Assembly (NCBI RefSeq): GCF_910591885.1
Contig: NW_025963557.1
Coordinates: forward strand, 2,542,001-2,606,000
Reading direction: 5' to 3'
Source of the DNA: Bombus terrestris
Taxonomy: Eukaryota; Arthropoda; Insecta; Hymenoptera; Apidae
Length of the DNA stretch: 64,000 bases
The translations under genes were made by a program, and so were the position numbers. Each line of letters starts with the position of its first letter. The stretch's first letter is position 1. Shown piece by piece: positions 31,281 through 46,401 of the stretch. A model generated the notes under the pieces. The model saw only the letters and a list, made by a program, of their open reading frames with translations, ran no database searches and was not told the origin of the DNA.

Positions 31281-31309
31281 CGTATGACGTGCTGTGCTTT
31301 ACGTTATTG
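31281..31309 (+). other. 1-bp deletion, duplicate of the 27549 lesion
   Basis: Same GTGCTGTGCTTTACG context as near 27549. Confidence 0.85.
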
Positions 31310-31615
31310 CGAATAACGTTATATTGTGTTACTTTATAACGTATGACGTCATGTAGTATTACGTTATAACGTATGGCGTTATGTAGTACTACGATTTAAC
31401 GTATGACGTCATGTGGTATTACGTTATTGCGAATAACGTTATATTGTGTTACTTTCTGATGTATGACGTCATGTAGTATTACGTTATAGCGTATGACGTT
31501 ATGGAGCATTACGTTATAACGTGTGAGGTCATGTGGTATTACATTAGTACGAATATCGTAATATTGTGTTACTTTATGACGTACGACGTCATGTAGTATT
31601 ACTTTATGACGTATG

Positions 31616-31640
31616 ACGTCATGTGGCATACGTTATTGCG
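31616..31640 (+). other. Private 1-bp deletion
   Basis: ATGTGGCATACG is present where the paralogous position near 27880 reads ATGTGGCATTACG. It occurs in only one of the two 2.9-kb copies, so it is younger than the duplication. Confidence 0.85.
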
Positions 31641-33677
31641 AATAACGTTATATTGTGTTACTTTATGACGTATGACGTCATGTAGTATTACGTTATAACG
31701 TATGACGGTATGTAGTATTACGTTATTCCGTATAACGTTATATCGTGTTACTTTATGACGTATGACGTCATGTAGTATTACTTTATGACGTACGACGTCA
31801 TGTAGTATTAGGTTACAACGTATGACGTTATGTATTATTACGATATAACGTATGCCGTCATGTAGCATTACGTTATAACATATGACGTCATGTAGTATTA
31901 CGATATAACGTACAACGTTATATAGAATTACGATATAACGCACAACGTTATGTCGTATTACGTTATAACGTATCATGTCATGTAGCATTACGTTATAACG
32001 TATGACTTTATGGAGTATTACGTTATAACGTATGATGTTATGTGCTATTACGTTATTACGAATATCGTAATATTGTGTTACTTTATGACGTATGACGTCA
32101 TGTAGTATTACTTTATGACGTATGACGTCATGTAGTATTACTTTATGACGTATGACGTCATGTAGTATTAGGTTACAACGTATGACGTTATGTATTATTA
32201 CGATATAACGTATGACGTTATGCAGTATTAGGTTATAACGTATGACGTCATGTAGTTTTGCGTTATAACTTATGACGTTATGTAGTATTACGATATAACG
32301 TACAACGTTATATAGAATTACGATATAACGCACAACGTTATGTCGTATTACGTTATAACGTATCATGTCATGTAGCATTACGTTATAACGTATGACTTTA
32401 TGGAGTATTACGTTATAACGTATGATGTCATGTGCTATTACGTTATTACGAATATCGTAATATTGTGTTACTTTATGACGTATGACGGTATGTAGTATTA
32501 CGTTATTCCGTATAACGTTATATAGTGTTACTTTATGAAGTATGACGTTATGTTGTATTACGTTATAGCGTATGACGTTATGGAGTATTACGTTATAACG
32601 TATGAGGTCATGTGGTATTACGTTATTACGAATATCGTAATATTGTGATACTTTATGACGTATGACGCCATGTAGTATTACTTTATTACGTATGACGTCA
32701 TGTAGTATTAGATTACAACGTATGACGTTATGTATTATTACGATATAACGTATGACGTTATGTAGTATTACGATATAACGTATGACGTTATGTAGTATTA
32801 CGATATAACGTATGACGTTATGTAGTATTACGATATAACGTATGACGTCGTGTAGTATTACGTTACAACGTATGACGTTATGTATTATTACGATATAACG
32901 TAATACGTTATGCAGAATTGGGTTATAACGTATGACGTTACGTAGTATTACGTTATAACGTACGATGTTATGGAGTTTTACGTTATAACGTATGACGTCA
33001 TGTGGTAATACTTTATTACGAATAACGTTATATTGTGTTACTTTATGACGTATGACGACATGTAGTATTAGGTTACAACGTATGACGTTATGTATTATTA
33101 CGATATAACGTATGACGTTATGCAGTATAAGGTTATAACGTATGACGTCATGTAGTTTTGCGTTATAACGTATGACGTTATGTAGTATTACGATATAACG
33201 TATGACGTCATGTAGTATTACGTTATAACGTATGACGTGATGTGGTATTACGTTATTACGAATAACGTTATATTGTGTTACTTTATAACGTATGACGTCA
33301 TGTAGTATTACGTTATTCCGTATAACGTTATATAGTGTTACGTTATAAAGTATGACGTCATGTAGTATTACGTTATAACGTATGACGTGATGTGGTATTA
33401 CGTTATTACGAATAACGTTATATTGTGTTACTTTATAACGTATGACGTCATGTAGTATTACGTTATAACGTATGGCGTTATGTAGTATTACGATATAACG
33501 TATGACGTCATGTGGTATTACGTTATTGCGAATAACGTTATATTGTGTTACTTTATGACGTATGGCGTCATGTAGTATTACGTTATAACGTATGACGGTA
33601 TGTAGTGTTACGTTATTGCGAATAACGTTATATTGTGTTACTTTATGACGTATGACGTCATGTAGTATTACGTTATA

Positions 33678-34867
33678 ACGTATGACGGTATGTATTATTA
33701 CGATATAACGTATGACGTTATGTATTATTACGATATAACGTATGACGTCATGTAGTATTACGTAATAACGTATGCCGTCATGTAGTATTACGTTATAACA
33801 TATGACGTCATGTAGTATTACGATATAACGTACAACGTTATATAGAATTACGATATAACGCACAACGTTATGTCGTATTACGTTATAACGTATCATGTCA
33901 TGTAGTATTACGTTATAACGTATGACGTTATGGAGTATTACGTTATAACGTATGAGGTCATGTAGTATTACGTTATTACGAATAACGTTATATTGTGTTA
34001 CTTTATGACGTATGACGTCATGTAGTATTAGGTTACAACGTATGACGTTATGTATTATTACGATATAACGTATGACATTATGTATTATTACGATATAACG
34101 TATGACGTCATGTAGTATTACGTAATAACGTATGCCGTCATGTAGTATTACGTTATAACATATGACGTCATGTAGTATTACGATATAACGTACAACGTTA
34201 TATAGAATTACGATATAACGCACAACGTTATGTCGTATTACGTTATAACGTATCATGTCATGTAGTATTACGTTATAACGTATGACGTTATGGAGTATTA
34301 CGTTATAACGTATGAGGTCATGTGGTATTACGTTATTACGAATAACGTTATATTGTGTTACTTTATGACGTATGACGTCATGTAGTATTACTTTATGACG
34401 TATGACCTCATGTAGTATTAGGTTACAACGTATGACGTTATGTATTATTACGATATAACGTATGACGTTATGTATTATTACGATATAACGTATGACGTTA
34501 TGTAGTATTACGATATAACGTATGACGTCATGTGGTGTTATGTAATTGCGAATAACGTTATATTGTGTTACTTTATGACGTATGACGACATGTAGTATTA
34601 GGTTGCAACGTATGACGTTATGTATTATTACGATATAACGTATGACGTTATGCAGTGTTAGGTTATAACGTATGACGTCATGTAGTTTTGCGTTATAACG
34701 TATGACGTTATGTAGTATTACGATACAACGTATGACGTCATGTGGTGTTACGTTATTGCGAATAACGTTATATAGTGTTACTTTAAGAAGTATGACGTTA
34801 TGTTGTATTACCTTATAGCGTATGACGTCATGTGGTATTACGTTATTACGAATAACGTTATATTGTG
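33678..34867 (+). repeat. Satellite with internal 360-bp duplication
   Basis: A 12-unit string containing CGTAATAACG and GCCGTCATG occurs twice, 360 bp apart (CGTAATAACG at about 33761 and 34121). The same pair recurs 4,544 bp downstream near 38305 and 38665. It ends in the conserved left flank of the 34868 junction. Confidence 0.83.
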
Positions 34868-34911
34868 TTACTTTATGTAGTATGACTTATGTAGTATGAC
34901 GTGATGGAACA
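34868..34911 (+). repeat. 44-bp junction 6
   Basis: Same structure; the third half reads TGACGTGATGGAACA. Confidence 0.93.
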
Positions 34912-37900
34912 TTTCTTTATAATGCATGACGTTATGTAGCATTACGGTATTACGAATAACGTTGTACTGTGTTACTTTATAACGTATGACGTTATGTAGT
35001 GTTACGTTATAACGTATGACGTCGTGTAGTATTACGTTATAACGTATGACGTTATGTATTATTACGATATAACGTAATACGTTATGCAGAATTGGGTCAT
35101 AACGTATGACGTCATGTAGTTTTGCGTTATAACGTATGACTTTACGTAGCTTTACGTTATAACGCATGATGTTATGGAGTATTACGTTATAACGTATGAC
35201 GGCATGTGGTAATACTTTATTACGAATAACGTTATATTGTGTTACTTTATGACGTATGACGTCCTGTAGTATTAGGTTACAACGTATGACGTTATGGAGC
35301 ATTACGTTATAACATATGAGGTCATGTGGTATTACATTAGTACGAATATCGTAATATTGTGTTACCTTATGGCGTATGACGTCATGTAGTATTAGGTTAC
35401 AACGTATGACGTTATGTATTATTACGATATAACGTATGACGTCATGTAGTATTACGTTATAACGTATCATGTCATGTAGTATTACGATATAACGTACAAC
35501 GTTATGTCGTATTACGTTATAACGTATCATGTCATGTAGTATTACGTTATAACGTATGACGTTATGGAGTATTACGTTATAACGTATGAGGTCATGTTGT
35601 ATTACGTTATTACGAATAACGTTATATTGTGTTACTTTATGACGTATGACGTCATGTAGTATTAGGTTACAACGTATGACGTTATGTATTATTACGATAT
35701 AACGTATGACGTCATGTAGTATTACGTTATAACGTATCATGTCATGTAGTATTACGTCATAACGTATGCCGTCATGTAGTATTACGTTATAACATATGAC
35801 GTCATGTAGTAATACGATATAACGTACAACGTTATATAGAATTACGATATAACGCACAACGTTATGTCGTATTACGTTATAACGTATCATGTCATGTAGT
35901 ATTACGTTATAACGTATGACGCTATGGAGTATTACGTTATAACGTATGAGGTCATGTGGTATTACGTTATTACGAATAACGTTATATTGTGTTACTTTAT
36001 GACGTATGGCGTCATGTAGTATTAGGTTACAACGTATGACGTTATGTATTATTACGATATAACGTATGACGTTATGCAGTATTAGGTTATAACGTATGAC
36101 GTCATGTAGTTTTGCGTTATAACTTATGACGTTATGTAGTATTACGATACAACGTATGACGTCATGTGGTGTTACGTTATTGCGAATAACGTTATATTGT
36201 GTTACTTTATGACGTATGACGTCATGTAGTATTACGTTATAACGTATGACGGTATGTAGTATTACGTTATTCCGTATAACGTTATATAGTGTTACTTTAT
36301 GAAGTATGACGTTATGTTGTATTACGTCATAGCGTATGACGTTATGGAGCATTACGTTATAACGTATGAGGTCATGTGGTATTACATTAGTACGAATATC
36401 GTAATATTGTGTTACTTTATGACGTATGACGTCATGTAGTATTACTTTATGACGTATGACGGTATGTAGTATTACGTTATTCCGTATAACGTTATATAGT
36501 GTTACGTTATAAAGTATGACGTCGTGTAGTATTACGTTATAACGTATGACTTTATGGAGTATTACGTTATAACGTATGATGTCATGTGGTATTACGTTAT
36601 TACGAATATCGTAATATTGTGTTTCTTTATGACGTATGACGTCATGTAGTATTACTTTGTGACGTATGACGTCATGTAGTATTACTTTATGACGTATGAC
36701 GACATGTAGTATTAGGTTACAACGTATGACGTTATGTATTATTACGATATAACGTATGACGTCATGTAGTATAAGGTTATAACGTATGACGTCATGTAGT
36801 TTTGCGTTATAACGTATGACGTTATGTAGTATTACGATATAACGTATGACGTCATGTAGTATTACGTTATAACGTATGACGTGATGTGGTATTACGTTAT
36901 TACGAATAACGTTATATTGTGTTACTTTATAACGTATGACGTCATGTAGTATTACGTTATAACGTATGACGTGATGTGGTATTACGTTATTACGAATAAC
37001 GTTATATTGTGTTACTTTATAACGTATGACGTCATGTAGTATTACGTTATTCCGCATAACGTTATATAGTGTTACTTTATGAAGTATGACGTTATGTTGT
37101 ATTACGTTATAGCGTATGACGTTATGGAGTATTACGTTATAACGTATGAGGTCATGTGGTATTACGTTATTACGAATATCGTAATATTGTGATACTTTAT
37201 GACGTATGACGCCATGTAGTATTACTTTATTACGTATGACGTCATGTAGTATTAGATTACAACGTATGACGTTATGTATTATTACGATATAACGTATGAC
37301 GTTATGTAGTATTACGATATAACGTATGACGTTATGTAGTATTACGATATAACGTATGACGTTATGTAGTATTACGATATAACGTATGACGTCGTGTAGT
37401 ATTACGTTACAACGTATGACGTTATGTATTATTACGATATAACGTAATACGTTATGCAGAATTGGGTTATAACGTATGACGTTACGTAGTATTACGTTAT
37501 AACGTACGATGTTATGGAGTTTTACGTTATAACGTATGACGTCATGTGGTAATACTTTATTACGAATAACGTTATATTGTGTTACTTTATGACGTATGAC
37601 GACATGTAGTATTAGGTTACAACGTATGACGTTATGTATTATTACGATATAACGTATGACGTTATGCAGTATAAGGTTATAACGTATGACGTCATGTAGT
37701 TTTGCGTTATAACGTATGACGTTATGTAGTATTACGATATAACGTATGACGTCATGTAGTATTACGTTATAACGTATGACGTGATGTGGTATTACGTTAT
37801 TACGAATAACGTTATATTGTGTTACTTTATAACGTATGACGTAATGTAGTATTACGTTATTCCGTATAACGTTATATAGTGTTACGTTATAAAGTATGAC

Positions 37901-39411
37901 GTCATGTAGTATTACGTTATAACGTATGACGTGATGTGGTATTACGTTATAACGAATAACGTTATATTGTGTTACTTTATAACGTATGACGTCATGTAGT
38001 ATTACGTTATAACGTATGGCGTTATGTAGTATTACGATATAACGTATGACGTCATGTGGTATTACGTTATTGCGAATAACGTTATATTGTGTTACTTTAT
38101 GACGTATGGCGTCATGTAGTATTACGTTATAACGTATGACGGTATGTAGTGTTACGTTATTGCGAATAACGTTATATTGTGTTACTTTATGACGTATGAC
38201 GTCATGTAGTATTACGTTATAACGTATGACGGTATGTATTATTACGATATAACGTATGACGTTATGTATTATTACGATATAACGTATGACGTCATGTAGT
38301 ATTACGTAATAACGTATGCCGTCATGTAGTATTACGTTATAACATATGACGTCATGTAGTATTACGATATAACGTACAACGTTATATAGAATTACGATAT
38401 AACGCACAACGTTATGTCGTATTACGTTATAACGTATCATGTCATGTAGTATTACGTTATAACGTATGACGTTATGGAGTATTACGTTATAACGTATGAG
38501 GTCATGTAGTATTACGTTATTACGAATAACGTTATATTGTGTTACTTTATGACGTATGACGTCATGTAGTATTAGGTTACAACGTATGACGTTATGTATT
38601 ATTACGATATAACGTATGACGTTATGTATTATTACGATATAACGTATGACGTCATGTAGTATTACGTAATAACGTATGCCGTCATGTAGTATTACGTTAT
38701 AACATATGACGTCATGTAGTATTACGATATAACGTACAACGTTATATAGAATTACGATATAACGAACAACGTTATGTCGTATTACGTTATAACGTATCAT
38801 GTCATGTAGTATTACGTTATAACGTATGACGTTATGGAGTATTACGTTATAACGTATGAGGTCATGTGGTATTACGTTATTACGAATAACGTTATATTGT
38901 GTTACTTTATGACGTATGACGTCATGTAGTATTACTTTATGACGTATGACCTCATGTAGTATTAGGTTACAACGTATGACGTTATGTATTATTACGATAT
39001 AACGTATGACGTTATGTATTATTACGATATAACGTATGACGTTATGTAGTATTACGATATAACGTATGACGTCATGTGGTGTTATGTAATTGCGAATAAC
39101 GTTATATTGTGTTACTTTATGACGTATGACGACATGTGGTATTAGGTTGCAACGTATGACGTTATGTATTATTACGATATAACGTATGACGTTATGCAGT
39201 ATTAGGTTATAACGTATGACGTCATGTAGTTTTGCGTTATAACGTATGACGTTATGTAGTATTACGATACAACGTATGACGTCATGTGGTGTTACGTTAT
39301 TGCGAATAACGTTATATAGTGTTACTTTAAGAAGTATGACGTTATGTTGTATTACCTTATAGCGTATGACGTCATGTGGTATTACGTTATTACGAATAAC
39401 GTTATATTGTG
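34868..39411 (+). repeat. Satellite block, 4544 bp (junction + 150 units)
   Basis: Its distal part (about 37.0-39.4 kb) matches 32.5-34.87 kb at an offset of 4,544 bp, which is the junction-to-junction distance 34868-39412. The junction here reads GATGGAACA where the others read GATGTAACA. Confidence 0.88.
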
Positions 39412-39455
39412 TTACTTTATGTAGTATGACTTATGTAGTATGACGTGATGTAACA
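39412..39455 (+). repeat. 44-bp junction 7
   Basis: Same structure and left flank. Confidence 0.93.
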
Positions 39456-41075
39456 TTTCTTTATAATGCATGACGTTATGTAGCATTACGGTATTACGAA
39501 TAACGTTGTACTGTGTTACTTTATAACGTATGACGTTATGTAGTGTTACGTTATAACGTATGACGTCGTGTAGTATTACGTTATAACGTATGACGTTATG
39601 TATTATTACGATATAACGTAATACGTTATGCAGAATTGGGTTATAACGTATGACGTCATGTAGTTTTGCGTTATAACGTATCATGTCATGTAGTATTACG
39701 ATATAACGTACAACGTTATGTCGTATTACGTTATAACGTATCATGTCATGTAGTATTACGTTATAACGTATGACGTTATGGAGTATTACGTTATAACGTA
39801 TGAGGTCATGTTGTATTACGTTATTACGAATAACGTTATATTGTGTTACTTTATGACGTATGACGTCATGTAGTATTAGGTTACAACGTATGACGTTATG
39901 TATTATTACGATATAACGTATGACGTCATGTAGTATTACGTTATAACGTATCATGTCATGTAGTATTACGTCATAACGTATGCCGTCATGTAGTATTACG
40001 TTATAACATATGACGTCATGTAGTAATACGATATAACTTACAACGTTATATAGAATTACGATATAACGCACAACGTTATGTCGTATTACGTTATAACGTA
40101 TCATGTCATGTAGTATTACGTTATAACGTATGACGCTATGGAGTATTACGTTATAACGTATGAGGTCATGTGGTATTACGTTATTACGAATAACGTTATA
40201 TTGTGTTACTTTATGACGTATGGCGTCATGTAGTATTAGGTTACAACGTATGACGTTATGTATTATTACGATATAACGTATGACGTTATGCAGTATTAGG
40301 TTATAACGTATGACGTCATGTAGTTTTGCGTTATAACTTATGACGTTATGTAGTATTACGATACAACGTATGACGTCATGTGGTGTTACGTTATTGCGAA
40401 TAACGTTATATTGTGTTACTTTATGACGTATGACGTCATGTAGTATTACGTTATAACGTATGACGGTATGTAGTATTACGTTATTCCGTATAACGTTATA
40501 TAGTGTTACTTTATGAAGTATGACGTTATGTTGTATTACGTTATAGCGTATGACGTTATGGAGCATTACGTTATAACGTATGAGGTCATGTGGTATTACA
40601 TTAGTACGAATATCGTAATATTGTGTTACTTTATGTCGTATGACGTCATGTAGTATTACTTTATGACGTATGACGGTATGTAGTATTACGTTATTCTGTA
40701 TAACGTTATATAGTGTTACGTTATAAAGTATGACGTCGTGTAGTATTACGTTATAACGTATGACTTTATGGAGTATTACGTTATAACGTATGATGTCATG
40801 TGGTATTACGTTATTACGAATATCGTAATATTGTGTTTCTTTATGACGTATGACGTCATGTAGTATTACTTTGTGACGTATGACGTCATGTAGTATTACT
40901 TTATGACGTATGACGACATGTAGTATTAGGTTACAACGTATGACGTTATGTATTATTACGATATAACGTATGACGTCATGTAGTATAAGGTTATAACGTA
41001 TGACGTCATGTAGTTTTGCGTTATAACGTATGACGTTATGTAGTATTACGATATAACGTATGACGTCATGTAGTA

Positions 41076-41345
41076 TTACGTTATAACGTATGACGTGATG
41101 TGGTATTACGTTATTACGAATAACGTTATATTGTGTTACTTTATAACGTATGACGTCATGTAGTATTACGTTATAACGTATGACGTGATGTGGTATTACG
41201 TTATTACGAATAACGTTATATTGTGTTACTTTATAACGTATGACGTCATGTAGTATTACGTTATAACGTATGACGTGATGTGGTATTACGTTATTACGAA
41301 TAACGTTATATTGTGTTACTTTATAACGTATGACGTCATGTAGTA
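41076..41345 (+). repeat. 90-bp trimer x3
   Basis: Three consecutive copies of a three-monomer unit: a GTGATGTGGTA-ending unit, an ATTGTG-ending unit, then a TTACTTTATAACG unit. They start at 41076, 41166 and 41256. The same triple array is present at 44540-44809. Confidence 0.88.
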
Positions 41346-41525
41346 TTACGTTATAACGTATGGCGTTATGTAGTATTACTATATAACGTATGACGTCATG
41401 TGGTATTACGTTATTGCGAATAACGTTATATTGTGTTACTTTATGACGTATGGCGTCATGTAGTATTACGTTATAACGTATGACGGTATGTAGTGTTAGG
41501 TTATTGCGAATAACGTTATATTGTG

Positions 41526-41569
41526 TTACTTTATGTAGTATGACTTATGTAGTATGACGTGATGTAACA
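41526..41569 (+). repeat. 44-bp junction 8
   Basis: Same 44 bp, but the left flank is a TTAGGTTATTGCG unit and the right flank changes to ATTTGTTTATAATGTATG. Confidence 0.93.
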
Positions 41570-44539
41570 TTTGTTTATAATGTATGACGTTATGTAGCAT
41601 TACGGTATTACGAATAACGTTGTACTGTGTTACTTTATAACGTATGACGTTATGTAGTGTTACGTTATAACGTATGACGTCGTGTAGTATTACGTTATAA
41701 CGTATGACGTTATGTATTATTACGATATAACGTAATACGTTATGCAGAATTGGGTTATAACGTATGACGTCATGTAGTTTTGCGTTATAACGTATGACTT
41801 TACGTAGTTTTACGTTATAACGTATGACGTCATGTGGTAATACTTTATTACGAATAACGTTATATTGTGTTACTTTATGACGTATGACGTCCTGTAGTAT
41901 TAGGTTACAACGTATGACGTTATGTATTATTACGATATAACGTATGACGTTATGCAGTATTAGGTTATAACGTATGACGTCATGTAGTTTTGCGTTATAA
42001 CGTATGACGTTATGTAGTATTACGATATAACGTATGACGTCATGTGCTATTACGTTATTGCGAATAACGTTATATTGTGTCACTTTATGACGTATGACGT
42101 CATGTAGTATTACGTTTTAACGTATGACGGTATGTAGTATTGCGTTATTCCGTATAACGTTATATAGTGTTACATTATAAAGTATGACGTCGTGTAGTAT
42201 TACGTTATAACGTATGACGTTATGTATTATTACGATATAACGTATGACGTCATGTAGTTTTGCGTTATAACGTATGATGTTATGGAGTATTACGTTATAA
42301 CGTATGACGTCATGTGGTAATACTTTATTACGAATAACGTTATATTGTGTTACTTTATGACGTATGACGTCATGTAGTATTAGGTTACAACGTATGACGT
42401 TATGTATTATTACGATATAACGTATGACGTTATGCAGTATTAGCTTATAACGTATGACGTCATGTAGTTTTGCGTTATAACTTATGACGTTATGTAGTAT
42501 TGCGATACAACGTATGACGTCATGTGGTGTTACGTTATTGCGAATAACGTTATATTGTGTTACTTTATGACGTATGACGTCATGTAGTATTACGTTATAA
42601 CGTATGACGGTATGTAGTATTACGTTATTCCGTATAACGTTATATAGTGTTACTTTATGATGTATGACGTTATGTTGTATTACGTTATAGCGTATGACGT
42701 TATGGAGCATTACGTTATAACATATGAGGTCATGTGGTATTACATTAGTGCGAATATCGTAATATTGTGTTACTTTATGGCGTATGACGTCATGTAGTAT
42801 TACTTTGTGACGTATGACGGTATGTAGTACTACGTTATTCCGTATAACGTTATATAGTGTTACGTTATAAAGTATGACGTCGTTTAGTATTACGTTATAA
42901 CGTAGGACGTTATGTATTATTACGATATAACGTATGACGTCATGTAGTATTACGTTATAACGTATGACGTCATGTAGTATTACGATATAACGTACAACGT
43001 TATGTCGTATTACGTTATAACGTATGACGTCATGTAGTATTACGTTATAACGTATGACGTTATGTAGTATTACGTTATAACGTATGAGGTCATGTGGTAT
43101 TACGTTATTACGAATAACGTTATATTGTGTTACTTTATGACGTATGACGTCATGTAGTATTAGGTTACAACGTATGACGTTATGTATTATTACGATATAA
43201 CGTATGACGTCATGTAGTATTACGTTATAACGTATCATGTCATGTAGTATTACGTCATAACGTATGCCGTCATGTAGTATTACGTTATTACATATGACGT
43301 CATGTAGTAATACGATATAACGTACAACGTTATATAGAATTACGATATAACGCACAACGTTATGTCGTATTACGTTATAACGTATCATGTCATGTAGTAT
43401 TACGTTATAACGTATGACGTTATGTAGTATTACGATACAACGTATGACGTCATGTGGCGTTACGTTATTGCGAATAACGTTATATTGTGTTACTTTATGA
43501 CGTATGACGTCATGTAGTATTACGTTATAACGTATGACGGTATGTAGTATTACGTTATTCCGTATAACGTTATATAGTGTTACGTTATAAAGTATGACGT
43601 CGTGTAGTATTACGTTATAACGTATGACTTTATGGAGTATTACGTTATAACGTATGATGTCATGTGGTATTACGTTATAACGTATGACGTTATGTATTAT
43701 TACGATATAACGTAATACGTTATGCAGAATTGGGTTATAACGTATGACGTCATGTAGTTTTGCGTTATAACGTATGACTTTACGTAGTATTACGTTATAA
43801 CGTATGATGTTATGGAGTATTACGTTATAACGTATGACGTCATGTGGTAATACTTTATTACGAATAACGTTATATTGTGTTACTTTATGACGTATGACGT
43901 CATGTAGTATTACGTTATAACGTATGACGGTATGTAGTATTACGTTATTCCGTATAACGTTATATAGTGTTACTTTATGAAGTATGACGTTATGTTGTAT
44001 TACGTTATAGCGTATGACGTTATGGAGCATTACGTTATAACGTATGAGGTCATGTGGTATTACATTAGTACGAATATCGTAATATTGTGTTACTTTATGA
44101 CGTATGACGTCATGTAGTATTACTTTATGACGTATGACGGTTTGTAGTATTACGTTATTCCGTATAACGTTATATAGTGTTACGTTATAAAGTATGACGT
44201 CGTGTAGTATTACGTTATAACGTATGACTTTATGGAGTATTACGTTATAACGTATGATGTCATGTGGTATTACGTTATTACGAATATCGTAATATTGTGT
44301 TTCTTTATGCTGTATGACGTCATGTAGTATTACTTTGTGACGTATGACGTCATGTAGTATTACTTTATGACGTATGACGACATGTAGTATTAGGTTACAA
44401 CGTATGACGTTATGTATTATTACGATATAACGTATGACGTCATGTAGTATAAGGTTATAACGTATGACGTCATGTAGTTTTGCGTTATAACGTATGACGT
44501 TATGTAGTATTACGATATAACGTATGACGTCATGTAGTA

Positions 44540-44809
44540 TTACGTTATAACGTATGACGTGATGTGGTATTACGTTATTACGAATAACGTTATATTGTGT
44601 TACTTTATAACGTATGACGTCATGTAGTATTACGTTATAACGTATGACGTGATGTGGTATTACGTTATTACGAATAACGTTATATTGTGTTACTTTATAA
44701 CGTATGACGTCATGTAGTATTACGTTATAACGTATGACGTGATGTGGTATTACGTTATTACGAATAACGTTATATTGTGTTACTTTATAACGTATGACGT
44801 CATGTAGTA
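44540..44809 (+). repeat. 90-bp trimer x3, second site
   Basis: Same triple array as 41076-41345 at an offset of 3,464 bp, so it was copied with the surrounding block. Confidence 0.87.
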
Positions 44810-44989
44810 TTACGTTATAACGTATGGCGTTATGTAGTATTACTATATAACGTATGACGTCATGTGGTATTACGTTATTGCGAATAACGTTATATTGTGT
44901 TACTTTATGACGTATGGCGTCATGTAGTATTACGTTATAACGTATGACGGTATGTAGTGTTAGGTTATTGCGAATAACGTTATATTGTG

Positions 44990-45033
44990 TTACTTTATGT
45001 AGTATGACTTATGTAGTATGACGTGATGTAACA
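44990..45033 (+). repeat. 44-bp junction 9
   Basis: As at 41526, with the same altered left and right flanks. Confidence 0.93.
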
Positions 45034-46134
45034 TTTGTTTATAATGTATGACGTTATGTAGCATTACGGTATTACGAATAACGTTGTACTGTGTTACTTT
45101 ATAACGTATGACGTTATGTAGTGTTACGTTATAACGTATGACGTCGTGTAGTATTACGTTATAACGTATGACGTCATGTGGCGTTACGTTATTGCGAATA
45201 ACGTTATATTGTGTTACTTTATGACGTATGACGTCATGTAGTATTACGTTATAACGTATGACGGTATGTAGTATTACGTTATTCCGTATAACGTTATATA
45301 GTGTTACGTTATAAAGTATGACGTCGTGTAGTATTACGTTATAACGTATGACTTTATGGAGTATTACGTTATAACGTATGATGTCATGTGGTATTACGTT
45401 ATAACGTATGACGTTATGTATTATTACGATATAACGTAATACGTTATGCAGAATTGGGTTATAACGTATGACGTCATGTAGTTTTGCGTTATAACGTATG
45501 ACTTTACGTAGTATTACGTTATAACGTATGATGTTATGGAGTATTACGTTATAACGTATGACGTCATGTGGTAATACTTTATTACGAATAACGTTATATT
45601 GTGTTACTTTATGACGTATGACGTCATGTAGTATTAGGTTACAACGTATGACGTTATGTATTATTACGATATAACGTATGACGTTATGCAGTATTAGCTT
45701 ATAACGTATGACGTCATGTAGTTTTGCGTTATAACGTATGACGTCATGTAGTATTACGATATAACGTACAACGTTATGTCGTATTACGTTATAACGTATC
45801 ATGTCATGTAGTATTACGTTATAACGTATGACGTTATGGAGTATTACGTTATAACGTATGAGGTCATGTGGTATTACGTTATTACGAATAACGTTATATT
45901 GTGTTACTTTATGACGTATGACGTCATGTAGTATTAGGTTACAACGTATGACGTTATGTATTATTACGATATAACTTATGACGTTATGTATTATTACGAT
46001 ATAACGTATGACTTTATGTAGTATTACGATATAACGTATGACGTCATGTGGTGTTATGTAATTGCGAATAACGTTATATTGTGTTACTTTATGACGTATG
46101 ACGACATGTAGTATTAGGTTGCAACGTATGACGT

Positions 46135-46152
46135 TGTATTATTGTATTATTG
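46135..46152 (+). repeat. 18-bp insertion of TGTATTAT slippage repeats
   Basis: The normal string GACGTTATGTATTATT reads here with an added GTATTATTGTATTATTGT, giving tandem TGTATTAT copies. It is the only insertion I found in the window and is private to this block. The exact placement is ambiguous by a few bases because the inserted sequence resembles its flank. Replication slippage on the local TGTATTAT motif is the simplest origin. Confidence 0.88.
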
Positions 46153-46401
46153 TATGTATTATTACGATATAACGTATGACGTTATGCAGTATTAGGTTAT
46201 AACGTATGACGTCATGTAGTTTTGCGTTATAACGTATGACGTTATGTAGTATTACGATACAACGTATGACGTCATGTGGTGTTACGTTATTGCGAATAAC
46301 GTTATATAGTGTTACTTTAAGAAGTATGACGTTATGTTGTATTACCTTATAGCGTATGACGTCATGTGGTATTACGTTATTACGAATAACGTTATATTGT
46401 G

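Larger units (their letters stand above)
30779..33677 (+). repeat. Duplicated 2.9-kb segment, copy 2
   Basis: Carries the same 29-bp unit (near 31298) as copy 1 (near 27549), showing that the deletion predates the duplication. It also has its own 1-bp deletion near 31628. Its downstream part recurs at 37.0-38.2 kb. Confidence 0.85.
39412..41525 (+). repeat. Satellite block, 2114 bp (junction + 69 units)
   Basis: From about 39675 it matches about 35461-36946 (offset 4,214 bp). Near its end, 41076-41345 is a 90-bp trimer repeated three times. Its last kilobase also recurs at 43.9-44.99 kb at an offset of 3,464 bp. Confidence 0.88.
41526..44989 (+). repeat. Satellite block, 3464 bp (junction + 114 units)
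   Basis: First block with the ATTTGTTTATAATGTATG form of the junction right flank. Its left flank differs from most (TTAGGTTATTGCG unit). About 42.1-42.95 kb matches the 2221 and 19931 regions. It ends with the 90-bp trimer array at 44540-44809. Confidence 0.88.
44990..46401 (+). repeat. Satellite block, 1412 bp, with 18-bp insertion
   Basis: Length is 44 + 45 x 30 + 18. The extra 18 bp lies near 46135-46152. The rest is ordinary satellite, ending in the conserved left flank. Confidence 0.9.

Noticed and set aside
46135..46152. 18-bp insertion as a transposon scar
   Set aside because: The inserted bases repeat the neighbouring TGTATTAT motif, which fits slippage better.
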